Source: Sapria himalayana (taxonomy: Eukaryota > Streptophyta > Magnoliopsida > Malpighiales > Rafflesiaceae). Taken from it: a stretch of 64,000 nt of DNA. Position 1 is the stretch's first letter. Each line of letters starts with the position of its first letter. The position numbers and the translations under genes were made by a program. The notes below the pieces were generated by a model that worked only from the letters and a program-made list of their open reading frames with translations, was not told where the DNA came from and searched no databases. Below, piece by piece: positions 49,691 through 61,095 of this stretch. Location: the NCBI GenBank assembly GCA_029783825.1, contig JAREIK010009620.1, positions 1 to 64,000 of the forward strand, in the 5' to 3' direction.

Positions 49691-51240
49691 ATGCATATCA
49701 CGTATTCATAGCTTGGAAGAGTGGGCAAAAAATTATGGTCCTCTAATAGCCTACATGAAGATGTTCTTACTCAGTTCACTGATAGGTTTGTAGGTTGTAG
49801 TGATCAAAATGACCTAAATTTTCTTTCGATGAAATTAATTTAATCTTAATATGCTTTTTTCGCTCATAGAACATTGAGTTGGCTGCAATGTGTTTAGCTA
49901 TATGGTTGTCAAAGTGAAATATCATCAATCTCTAAATTGGAATATAAAGCTCATTCAAAAAGTATTTAGTCCATTGAAGTTTATAAGTTGCGGATGTCAT
50001 AGCTTTGTATTTTTTTTATATACTAGATCTTGAAATGATTATTTTTCTTTTATTTTTCCATAAGATAATGTTATCTACCCAAAAATAAAACTAAAAATAT
50101 AAGTAAATTTTTTGCTTTGTGATCGTAGAAGACCAACTAGAATTAGAATATGTCTTTATCCAAATATGTTCATAATCTTTAATTATAATCATATTTCTTG
50201 AATATTTTTTTCATATGCCTCACAATTTTAAGTATTGTATTCATATGAATATCTTTATGTAAATTTTAAAAATAACTAAATACACTAACATCATAGGCAA
50301 GACATATTTATTATTAGATAATTTAGTTTTATATGATTATTCTATATATAGTTAAGTCAATTGGCGAACCAACTTATCTAGATAAGTCAATATTTATATC
50401 AAGTAGTAAGCCAACAGTGTACATCATGATATATCTTATCAAATAAAATATATAAAATATATTTTCTTTGAGAAAGAGTTGTCATACTTCTTGAATATTT
50501 GATCTCAATACTAAAAAAAATCTTAGATATTTTAAATAATGTCTAAAACTTGGTTTTATGATTTTAGTTTAGATATATCAAACTAACTATCTCATGTATT
50601 TGGATCATTATCATCATAGAAAATTAGTTTCACACACTAACATCTTGATCAACTTTAAAAAATAGAAAAATTTGACAAAATTTTATGATAAAATATAGTA
50701 AATATTGAGTAAAATTATTAAATCATGTCTTTGGAGTTTACTTGAGGCTATAAATTTCGTTTCATATTTTGTATATCATATATGTGGTCTCTGCTTCTAG
50801 GAACAATGAATCCTAATGAATACTATATAATCAATTTTTTATATAAATTATTATAAAGGAATGTATTCTTTATATCTAACTAATATATATTTTATATATG
50901 TGATGATAAATAGAAAGTAATAATCTATTAGTGGTCATGTTAATCATATGAAATAATGTCTTCCAAAATTTAATATCGTATGACTATGTAAAATCATTCA
51001 TTACTAATCTAGACTTGTCAATCAATCTTTTCCTCAGGTTCCTCTTTATTATATATATTTATCTATAATGTAATTGGAATGTCCAACTTATTATGATATA
51101 AAACTTTTAAAATAGTTTGTGAATGTCTCCATTTAGTATATACATCTTCGGATTGGGATCATCAAGTCGTTTAATGTTGATTTCTATCTCTCTCTCTCTT
51201 GGAGAGATTTAAATGTCATGTCCAGTGGAACATGATTGCT
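49690..51240 (-). pseudogene. Ty1/Copia pol remains (reverse transcriptase and RNase H), heavily decayed
   Basis: Reading the minus strand from high to low coordinates gives Copia blocks in their normal order. A DVYILNGDIHK-like segment near 51117-51148 corresponds to reverse transcriptase DVK(N/T)AFLNGDL. FFSIEIKYS followed by LSQRKYIF lies near 50450-50525 (usual YFLGIEI...LSQ.KY). ILKIVRHMK lies near 50215-50245 (usual ILRYLKGT). An FLG...SW.SK-like remnant lies near 50020-50110. Finally, FDNHIAKHIAANSMFYERKKH lies near 49850-49925 (usual DN.SA.HIAANPVFHERTKH), followed by an ITTTYKPISELSKNIF-like end. Stops and frameshifts separate the blocks, so no protein can be made. LTRs were not identified. 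Confidence 0.8.
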
Positions 51241-51444
51241 TTAGAAGTTCTTATTTTGTATGTATATATTAAAGGTCATTGTCTTGATGTGATGACAAGT
51301 ATCTTTGTCAAATGACAATAAGTCTTGGATTTGAGATTTATTAGACAGAGCTTTTATTGATTTTTGAAGGAATATTATTGAGATATCAATATCTAATAAA
51401 TCTTGCACTAAGTGAGAGTCTTGTATATTGAGTACAACCTCCAA
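51241..51444 (-). CDS. Unrecognised 67-codon ORF next to Copia remains
   Basis: The frame begins MEVVLNIQDSHLVQDLL on the minus strand just upstream of the Copia reverse transcriptase remnants. It may be an unrecognised part of the same polyprotein or unrelated sequence. It is short and lies in AT-rich DNA, so it is probably not a gene. Confidence 0.15.
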   Translation of the reverse strand: MEVVLNIQDSHLVQDLLDIDISIIFLQKSIKALSNKSQIQDLLSFDKDTCHHIKTMTFNIYIQNKNF

Positions 51445-51449
51445 TGATA

Positions 51450-52260
51450 TTAAAATTTTAAAAACAAAGAAATAATTTAATGACTATCTCATGTTCATAC
51501 TACATGATAATATAATGTATCTAAGTGAAAATAAAACATTTGGTTGGGTTATATATTTAGGAGAGTTATAAATATTTTAAAATTAGATGATTAATTGGAC
51601 TCTTTAATTTTTTAAAATTGTATTTTTATTTTTTTTATGTCATCTTGTTTCTAAGACATATGATTGATGCAATATTAAGCATGCACACATCAAATTTCAA
51701 TAAAATATTTTGTTCGAAAATATAAAATCAAAATGACATTACCATGTTTTCCAAAGATTTTTTGGAATATTATAGCATGTTATTTCATAGCATATTTTTA
51801 TTAAAATTTACTTATTATATTACATTTTTTTGTAGTGGTAATGATTTTGGTTATTTTTTTCAAGATGGTAATGCTTTTTTTGTAGTTCTTATTTTTAGGA
51901 GTGAAACTAGTATTAAGTATTTTTCATTCAAGCCTTTTTTTTTAATTTTGAGGATTATGAGATAATTTATCAAACATATAGTATTAATAATATTTTACAA
52001 ATTAAAAATTGTCAGAGAATAAACAAATATCTAATTCTAATATTTTAATAATTTAGTACTCCTAGAAATTTTAAGAGTATGATAATGATGTGTTTTCATT
52101 AATATTCTCTCTCTAGGTAACTTTGGGTAGGTCCATTTTTTAGCTTGATTTAGGTAATTTTTTAGGTTGTGTCTTCAATATGGTTTTGTGTATACTTTTT
52201 TAATGACAGACTATTTAAAATACATTCATATGTTAAAATTTAATCATTTATTTTAGCTTG
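51450..52260. other. AT-rich interior, no gene seen
   Basis: Low-GC sequence with poly-T runs. A 73-codon Phe-rich frame at 51744-51965 (+) is explained by T-rich composition. Nothing else was recognised. Confidence 0.5.
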
Positions 52261-52263
52261 TTC

Positions 52264-52264
52264 T

Positions 52265-52307
<43 letters not shown>
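52264..52307. repeat. Compound (TA)n(TG)n microsatellite
   Basis: Alternating TA passes directly into pure TG, as at 27616-27690. Confidence 0.9.
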
Positions 52308-52310
<3 letters not shown>

Positions 52311-52850
52311 TGTATCCATGTATGTATGTATTGAACTTTATCCTGTAAAATCCAGTTGCAAATTTATTGTGCCTCATGTTTCCATGTTCGACACAATTTC
52401 GAACAAACAAAGATAATTTTTGTAGCCCTAGTTATGACGTTTGTTCCTTTTTTTTTATGCTTATGATAGAATATCTAGTTGTTTGATGTTCATGCTCCAT
52501 AATGGGTATTTACGCTCTACTTTATGTAAATACTTGTGAATGGAAGAGAAAAAGAATGAGGTCATATATGTATGTATGTATCCATGTATGTATGTATCCA
52601 TGTATGTATGTATCCATATATGTATGTGTCCATGTATGTATGTATCCATATATGTATGTGTCCAAGTATGTATGTATGTATCCATGTATGTATGTATGTA
52701 TTGAAATTTCATCTTGTAAAATCTAGTTGCAAATTTTTTGTGCCCTGTATTTGCAGGTTCGACTTAATTTTGAACAAACAAAAATGATTTTTACAGCCAT
52801 GGTTAAAGTATTTTTTCTTTTTTTTATGCTTATGACATATGCATATATAC
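52308..52850. repeat. Tandem duplication of about 370 bp with embedded minisatellite
   Basis: The sequence TGTATTGAA(A/C)TTT...TGTAAAATC(C/T)AGTTGCAAAT...GAACAAACAAA...TTTTTTATGCTTATGA begins at about 52327 and again at about 52697, an offset of 370 bp. The two copies are diverged by scattered substitutions. The second copy follows the GTATGTATCCAT minisatellite. Confidence 0.85.
52565..52710. repeat. 16-bp minisatellite (TCCATGTATGTATGTA)
   Basis: About eight to nine units of TCCATGTATGTATGTA and variants (TCCATATATGTATGTG, TCCAAGTATGTATGTA) occur in tandem. Both strands stay open across it, giving spurious Met-Tyr-Val-Cys-Ile and His-Thr-Tyr-Met-Asp peptide repeats. Confidence 0.92.
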
Positions 52851-53560
52851 CAGTATATATGTAAATATACATATATATCAGTATATATGTAAATATTTAT
52901 ATGTACATATATACTTAGTATATATACATATAAACTATAGAGTATTTGTACATATATACTTGTGTACAGATATATACTAGTATATAAGTACACATGTAAT
53001 GGTATATATGTACATATATACTATAGTATTATATTTAACTAGTGAAATGCTAGATTATATGAACATATATACTGTAGTATATATGTGCATATTTATTGAA
53101 GTATTATATATTTTTCAAAATATAACTTTTTTTATTTATTTTGATTTAATTGATTAGTTTAATTTTCGTACAGATATGTAACCGTAATGTTTTCCATAAG
53201 AAGCTTGTAGAAGAGAATAGATTTTTCACATGGCATGATGTTCCACGACTGGGACAGCTTTGTTGCAGCAGAAAGATGGGGACTAGAGGAGTTGGTGGAT
53301 AGAAAGAAATGACAATTTCATGGATAGATTATATTTTAAGCATTGTCATTAGATACATTATTAAATAAGTCGTAATAAAATTTTGTTATGCTTTTTTAAC
53401 TATGTAAAATAGTATATCAGATTAATTTATTAACTAATTTTAATTTTTTTTATTATAAATTATCATTTATAGATTTTTTATTCAATATAATATAAAAACA
53501 TAAAAGTATTTAATTAATTTTTTTGAAAAATAAAATAAAATAGTGAAAATAATTTTGGAA
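52850..53560. other. AT-rich interior with TATATGTACATATATACT repeats
   Basis: From 52850 to about 53100 the sequence is made of TATATGTA(C/A)ATATATAC words with CAGTATATATG variants. A less repetitive 200-bp patch follows (53160-53320) with GC-richer words such as CATGGCATGATGTTCCACG. No gene is recognised. Confidence 0.5.
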
Positions 53561-53880
53561 TGAAAATTGCTAGGGAATTTTCCATTGCTAATATAGCTAC
53601 AGAAATTCCCTTGATAATTTAACTAGGGAATTTCCCTTGCTAATTTAGATAAGAAAAATTACGAACCATCAAATTAAGGTCAAAATTAGCTAGGAAAATT
53701 ATTATATTAGCTAAGGAATTTTCAGTCGCTAATAATTTTAAGCTAAGGACTCTTTCCTACATTAATTTTTAGCGACGAGCTCTTTAGCTGGGGAAAGGTT
53801 GCGTCACTAATCCATAGTTATATCTAGTTTAGCGATGGAAAAACCCCATTTAGCTAGGGAATTTTTGATAGCTATTTGGG
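53560..53880. repeat. Right subterminal repeats of second CACTA element
   Basis: At least six spaced copies of (G/A)CTAGGGAATTT(T/C)CC-type words and of their partner (C/T)GCTAAT occur, for example near 53571, 53622, 53691, 53712, 53827 and 53853. These match words just inside the left end. Confidence 0.7.
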
Positions 53881-53894
53881 ATTTTATTATAGTG
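53881..53894 (-). repeat. CACTA-like right terminal repeat
   Basis: Complement reads CACTATAATAAAAT, starting with the canonical CACTA. Confidence 0.78.
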
Positions 53895-54168
53895 TATCTA
53901 TCAATTTGTCTATCTATCTATTTGTCTATATGTCAATATGACTATATATCTATCTATCTATGTATATATCTGTCTATCTATCTATCTATGAATCTATTTA
54001 TCTGTATAATTGCCTATTTGTTTATATGTCTATCTATAAATCAATAAATATTTCTATCTAACTATATATCCTTCTGTCTGTATGTATATATGTCTGTCAA
54101 TCTGTCTATCTATGTATCTGTCTATCTATCTATCTATCTATCTTTCTATCTATTTGTCTATGTATCTT

Positions 54169-54170
<2 letters not shown>

Positions 54171-54206
<36 letters not shown>
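54171..54206. repeat. Compound (GT)n(AT)n microsatellite
   Basis: 20 bp of GT followed by 16 bp of AT inside the TCTA array. Confidence 0.92.
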
Positions 54207-55604
54207 CTATCTATTTGTTTATTTGTCTATATCCATATTTATCCATCTCACTATAAATCTATATGTCTATATGTCTAATTATCTATCTATCTATCTATCT
54301 ATTTATCTATCTATTTATCTATCTATATGTCAATCTACATATCTATCTATATGTATATATTTCCATCTATCTATCTATCTCTCTATCTATCTATCTATAT
54401 ATCTATCTGTTTAATTGTCTATCTGCCTATCTACACATCTACCTATCTGTCTATATGTCTATCTATCTAATAATCTATCTATCTATCTTTCTTTCTCTCA
54501 ATTTGTCAATCTAAATATCTATATATTTGTCTATCTATGTTTCTATCTATCTATATATTTGTCTATCTATCTATATGTATATATGCCTATCAATCAATCA
54601 ATCAATCTGTCTATCTGTCTATCTATTTATTTATCTATATATCTAACTAACTAACTATCTGTCTAACTATCTATCTATCTCTATCTATAACTCACTATCT
54701 ATCTATCTATCTATATTTTTGTATATCTATCTATTTGTCAATCTATCTTTTTATCTGTCTATCTGTCTAACAATATATATATATATATATATGAATATAT
54801 GTATATCTATCAAATCTATTTATTAGTTTATCTGCCTATCTACTTATCTGTCAATCTACTTATCTGTCTTTCTATCTACCTGTATATCTATCTATCTATC
54901 TATTTGTCTATTTGTCTATGCATCTATCTGTCTATCTGTCTATCTGTATATCTATCTATGTGTCTATCTATATGTCTGTCTTCTGTCTATCTTATCAATA
55001 TGTATATCTATCTATTTGTCCATAGGTCTTTATGTCTATCTGTCTAACTTTTATCTTTATATTTATTTATTTGTCTATCTATCTATCTATATGTATTTCT
55101 TTCTATCTTTAAATCTAACTAACTATATATATGTCTATATATCTTCTGTCTATCTGTAAATCTATCTATATATTTATCTTATATCTATATGTCTATTTGT
55201 CTATTTGTCTATGTGTCTATCTATCTATCTATCTATATGTCATCTATCTATCTATCTAACTATCTATCTACCTATCTACCTATCTGCCTATATGTATATT
55301 AGTCAATATCTCAATATGTCAATCTATCTAGCTAGCTATCTATATGTCTATGAATCTTTGTATCTATCAATCAAGCTGTTTAACTATCAATCAATATATC
55401 TATCTTTCTAATTGTCTATCTGTTTATAAATCAATCTATCTATCTGTATATCTTTCTATCTATTTATCTATCTATCAGTCTTTATATCTATCGACCTATT
55501 TGTCTATCACTTTTTCTTTCTATCTATCAATCTATTTGACTTTTTTTGTATCTCACTTTCTATCTATCTTTCTATCTTTTTATCTATCTTTCTATCTATA
55601 TATC

Positions 55605-55635
<31 letters not shown>

Positions 55636-55881
55636 TTGTCAATCAATCAATCTATCTGTCTATCTTTCTATATGTCTATCTATTTTTATATCTATCTAAT
55701 TATCTATCTGTGTATCTATCTATCTATTTGTCTATGGGTCTATCCGACTATCTATATATTTACTTATCTATCTATCTATCTATCTATCTTTTATCTATCT
55801 ATCTATTCATCTATTTGTCTATATATATATCTATCTATCTATATTTTCTCTATTTGTCTAGCTGACTATCTATCTATCTAT

Positions 55882-55883
<2 letters not shown>

Positions 55884-55922
<39 letters not shown>
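55884..55922. repeat. (TA)n tract, about 39 bp
   Basis: Uninterrupted alternating TA inside the TCTA array. Confidence 0.95.
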
Positions 55923-55924
<2 letters not shown>

Positions 55925-56212
55925 AACTGTCTATCTATTTATCTTTCATTTTGTCTATCTATCTATCAATTTATCTATGTATCTATGTGCGTATCTATCT
56001 GTCTATATATCTATTTGTCTATCTATCTATCCCTCTATCTATCTATCTATATATATATATATATCTTTTTTTCTTTTATCTATCTTCCAACTATCTATCT
56101 GTCTATCTATCTATCTGTCTATTTGGTATCTATCTATATGTCTATCTATCTATTTTTATATTTGTATATATATCTATCTATTTGTCTATCTATAAATCTA
56201 TCTTCAGTCTAT

Positions 56213-56244
<32 letters not shown>

Positions 56245-56398
56245 CCATGTATTTATTAATTTGTCTATTTGTCTATCTATCTATCTATCTATGTTTCTGT
56301 CTATCTGTCTATTTATTTATTTGCCTATCGATATCTCAATCTATTATTCAATATTATATCTGTTAATCTGTCAATCTATCAATCTATCTTTCAATGTG

Positions 56399-56432
<34 letters not shown>

Positions 56433-56935
56433 GTCTCTCTGTCTATCTATCTATCAATCTATATATCTAGCTATCTGTCTGTCTATCTATTTATCTATTT
56501 ATCTAACTATCTTAGTATTTATCTATCTTTCTATCTATCATTTTGACTATCTACCTAGCTATCTATTTTTTTACCTATCTATCTATTAGTCTATTTGACT
56601 AACTATCTATCTGTCTTCTATCTATCTGTCTTTCTAGCTTTCTATCTATCTGTCTATCTTTCTATCTAACTATATGTCTATCTTTCTATTTATTTATTTG
56701 TCAATCTTTTTATGTTTATGTGTTTATCTATCGATCTATATAACTATCAATGTGTCTATGTGTTTTTGTGTCTATCTCTTTATTTGTCTATCGGTTTATA
56801 TGTCGATATCTCTATCACACTATATGTACATCTATCTATCTATCTTTCTTTCTAAATATTATCTATATATTTATATATCTATCTTTCGATAAATCGATTG
56901 ATCTATTGATCTATCTACCTTACTTATTACATATT

Positions 56936-56970
<35 letters not shown>

Positions 56971-57171
56971 ATTTATATTTGTCATTTATCTATCTATCTA
57001 TCTATTTATCTATCTAGCTAGCTAGCTAGCAATCTATCTATCTATCTATTAATCGATCAATCAATCAATCAATCTATCTACCTATCTATAAATCTATCTA
57101 TATCTCTATATATCTATCTAGCTATCTTTTTAACACGTTATTTGTCCATCTAACTATTTATGTGTATATTT

Positions 57172-57174
<3 letters not shown>

Positions 57175-57203
<29 letters not shown>
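57175..57203. repeat. (TA)n tract, about 29 bp
   Basis: Uninterrupted alternating TA inside the TCTA array. Confidence 0.95.
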
Positions 57204-57205
<2 letters not shown>

Positions 57206-59039
57206 GTATATTTGTCTAATTATCAATCTTTAAATCTCTATATGTGTATATCTATTTATCTATCTTTCTATCTATTTATTAATTTATCTATCTACTTATC
57301 AATCAATCTTTATAGCTATCTAACTATCTATTTATCTATGTATCTAACTTTCTATCTATATGTATATTTGTCTATCTATCTATCTATCTAATAATCTATC
57401 TATCTATCTATCTAATAATCTATCTATCTTTCTATCTCTCTATCTATCTAATAATCTATCTATCTATCTATCTATAATCAAACTATCTATATATCTATCT
57501 ATCTACCTATTAGCCTTTCTGGCTAATTCGTTATCTCTATATCTATCTTTCTGACTATCTATCTATATGTCAAAATATCTGTCTATCTATCTATCTGACT
57601 ATATATATATATATATCTGTCTACCTATCTATCTACATGTCTATCTATTTATTTGTCTATTTGTCTGTCTATCTATCTATCTATTTCTCTATCTTTCTTT
57701 CTATCTATCTATATCTCAATTTTTTTGTCAATCTGTATATTGTTCTATCTGGCTATCTATCTATCTTTCTTTCTATCAATCTAAATATCTATATATCTAT
57801 CTCTTTATCATTTATATATCTATTTATCTATATGCCTTTATGGCTATCTAGATATCTACCTATCTATATATCTATTTATTTATGTATCTGTCTATATTTA
57901 TATATGTCTATATGTCTATATGACTATATGTCTATATGTCTATTTGTCTATCTATCCATCTTTCTATCTTTTTATCTATCTATATGTATATCAGTCTATC
58001 GATCGATCGATCTATATATCTATGTGTCTAGCTATCTGTCTATCTATCTATCTATCTATGTGTCTATCTATCTGTCTATCTATCTATATGTCTATCTTTT
58101 TATCTATCTCTCTGTCTATCTGTCTATCTATCTATTTGTCTATCTATCTAATTGTTTAGCTATCTATTTATCATTCTATCTGTCTATCTATCTATAAGTC
58201 TATCATTCAATCTATCTGTCTATCTATCTGTCTATCTATCAATCTGTCTATCTAACTATTTCTCTATCTGTCTATTTGTCTATCTTTCTATCTATCTATC
58301 TATTTATCTATCTGTCTGTCTATCTATCTAATTGTCTACATGTCTAACCATATCTATCTGTATGTCTATCTATTTGACTATCTATTTATCTATCTATCTA
58401 TCTGTCTATATGTCTATCTATCTTCTATTAATTTTCTATGTCTGTATTTGGCTATATGTCTAATTGTCTATTGTTTATCTATCTATCTATCTATATGACT
58501 AAATTCTACCTGTCTATCTATCTATTTATATATCTATCTATATGTCTCTCTATTGATCTATGTATCTATATATCTATATCTTTATCTATCTATCTGTCTA
58601 TCTATCTATCTATATATATAAATATGTCTGTTTGTCTTCATGTATATTTATCTATCTATCTATCTATTTGTCTATGTGTCTATGTGTCATGTGTCTATCT
58701 TTGTTTTTGTCTATCTCTTTATCTATCTATATGTTTATATATTTATCTATCTATCTGTTTATCAACCTATATATCAATATATCTATCAGTCTATATGTCT
58801 ATCAGTCTATCTGTCTAAATGTCTATCTATCATTCTATATATTTGTCTGTGTCTATCTGCCTATCAGTCTATCATCCTTTCAATCTATCTATCTCTATGT
58901 CAATCTATCTATCTATTAATCAGTATATCTATCTATTAATTAGTTTATCTATCTATATGTCTATCTGTCTGTATATTTATCTGTCTATCTATATAGCTAT
59001 ATATCTATCTATCTATCTATCCATCTGACAATCTGTCTT

Positions 59040-59560
59040 TCTATCTATCTATCTATCTATCTGTTGATCTGTCTATTTATTTATCTATCATCCTATTTGT
59101 CTAAATGTATATCTATCAATCTATCTCTCTATCTATCTATTTGTTTATATTTATTTCATTCTCTCTGTCTATCTAGCAATCTAACTATCTTTCTATCGAG
59201 CACTCTAACTATCTGTCTATCTGCCAATCTGCCTATATACCTATCATTTTTTCATCATTTAATCTATCTGTCTCTATGTCTATTTATCTATCTACTAGTC
59301 TATCTATCTATCTGTCTATCTGTCTATCTATTTATCTGTTTATCTCTTTATTTGTCTATCTATCTAGTTATATATCTATCTATCTATCTATCCATCTGCC
59401 TATATGTCTTTCTTTTTATCTATCTATCTGTTGATCTATTTATTTCTCTATCTATCTACCTATCTGTTTATATGTATATCTATCAATCTATCTCTCTATC
59501 TATCTATTTATAATCTCTATATCATTCTATCTGTCTATCTAGCAATCTAACTATCTATCT
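59040..59560. repeat. Duplicated array segments at about 366 bp spacing
   Basis: CTGTTGATCT occurs at 59061 and 59428, and ATCTAGCAATCTAACTATCT at about 59171 and 59537, with the intervening order of variants largely shared (GTATATCTATCAATCTATCTC in both). This indicates a tandem duplication with a unit of about 366 bp. Confidence 0.75.
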
Positions 59561-59729
59561 ATCTAACTACTTTATATCTATCTGTCTGTCTATCCTTGTT
59601 TCTATTTATCTATCTATAAGTCTATATGTATATCAATATATCTGTCTATCTATTTATCTATCTATCTTTCTATTTGTCGATCTGTCTATCTATCTATCTG
59701 TCTATTTGTCTAACTAATCTATCTATTTG

Positions 59730-59850
59730 TCTATCTGTCTATCTATCTATCTATCTATTTGTCTTTCTATCTGTCTATCTATCTATCTATCTATCTATTT
59801 GTCTTTCTATCTGTCTATCTATCTATCTATTTGTCTTTCTATCTGTCTAT
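59730..59850. repeat. Short higher-order repeat within the array
   Basis: A unit of TTTGTCTTTCTATCTGTC plus several TCTA tetramers occurs three times in succession, starting near 59758, 59798 and 59830. The spacing is a multiple of four, as expected from slippage or unequal exchange. Confidence 0.8.
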
Positions 59851-61046
59851 CTATCTATATATCATCTATCTATCTGTCTATCTATCTGTCAATCTTTCTA
59901 TCTATATAATTGTCTATCTATATATCTATTTATATATATATCTATCTATTTGTCTATCTGTCTATTTGTTTAATTTTCTATCTATTTATATATCTATCAA
60001 TATATCTGTCTATATGTCTAAATGTCTAAATCTCTATCAATTTATCTATATATTTGTCTATCTATCTATCTATTGATATGTCTATCTATCAATCTATCTA
60101 TCGAAATGTCTATCTATCTAGTAGTATATATGTCTATCATTCTATTAGTCTATATGTCTATCTGTCAATTTGTTTATCTATCTATTTGTCAATCTATTTA
60201 TCTACCTATTTTCCTATCAGTCTATCAGTATATTTATCTATATGTCTATCTATCTCGCTATCTATTTTTTGATCTATCTATATGTCTATCTCTCTATTAG
60301 TCTATTTGTATATCTGTTTATCAATCTATCTATCATTCTATCTTTATATATGGTTATCTATCTATTTATCTAACTATTTATCTTTTATCTATCTATATGT
60401 CTATTAGTCTATCTATCTATATGTATATCTATCAATCTATTTATTTATCTATCTGTCTATCTATATTTTTGTCTATCTGATCTATCTATCTATTTGTCTA
60501 CATGTCTATTAGTCTATCTATCTATCTGTCTGCTTGTCTCTCTATTTGTCAATCTATCTAACTTTTTATCTATCTATATATATATCAGTATATCAATCAA
60601 TTTGTTTATCAATTTATCTGTCTATCTATTTGATTATCTATCTATCTGTTTGTCTATATATATTTATGCCTAAATGTTTATCTGTCTATTTGTCTATCTG
60701 TCTACTTGTTGATCTATCTATCTATCTGTCTATATATCTATGTGTCTATCTATCTATTTGTCTTTCTATCTATCTATCTATCTATCTTTCTATCTAATTG
60801 TCTATTTGTCTATTTGTGTATCTATCTATATGTTTATCTATCTATCTATCTATTTATCTGCCTATTTATCTATTTTCCTATCTTTCTAAATATTTTTCGA
60901 TCTATCTGCCTATTTGTCTATCAACCAATCTTTCTATCTATTTGTCAATCTGTCTTTCTATCTATTTTTCTATCTATCTCTCTATCTAGCCATCAACCTA
61001 TCTAGCTATCTACCTATCTATCTATCTACTTACATGCCTACCTACT

Positions 61047-61049
<3 letters not shown>

Positions 61050-61093
<44 letters not shown>
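61050..61093. repeat. (TA)n tract, about 44 bp
   Basis: Uninterrupted alternating TA inside the TCTA array. Confidence 0.95.

Positions 61094-61095
<2 letters not shown>

Larger units (their letters stand above)
43775..53894. mobile_element. CACTA-like DNA transposon, 10,120 bp, decayed and nested
   Basis: Both boundaries are sharp transitions from array to AT-rich non-array DNA. The left end reads CATTACAAGAAAAT and the right end, complemented, reads CACTATAATAAAAT, which agree at 11 of 14 positions and resemble the common plant CACTACAAGAAAA terminus. Both ends carry subterminal (T)AGCTAGGGAATTTT / GCGATGGATTAG-type motifs. No TNP2 transposase was recognised. The interior holds an AT-rich block, a possible hAT-end remnant, minus-strand Copia pol remains and a tandem duplication. 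It is best read as an old non-autonomous CACTA element bearing later insertions. Confidence 0.8.

Noticed and set aside
52461..52787. Open frames on both strands giving MYVCIHV and HTYMDTYIH repeats
   Set aside because: Products of the 16-bp minisatellite; open on both strands, no domain.
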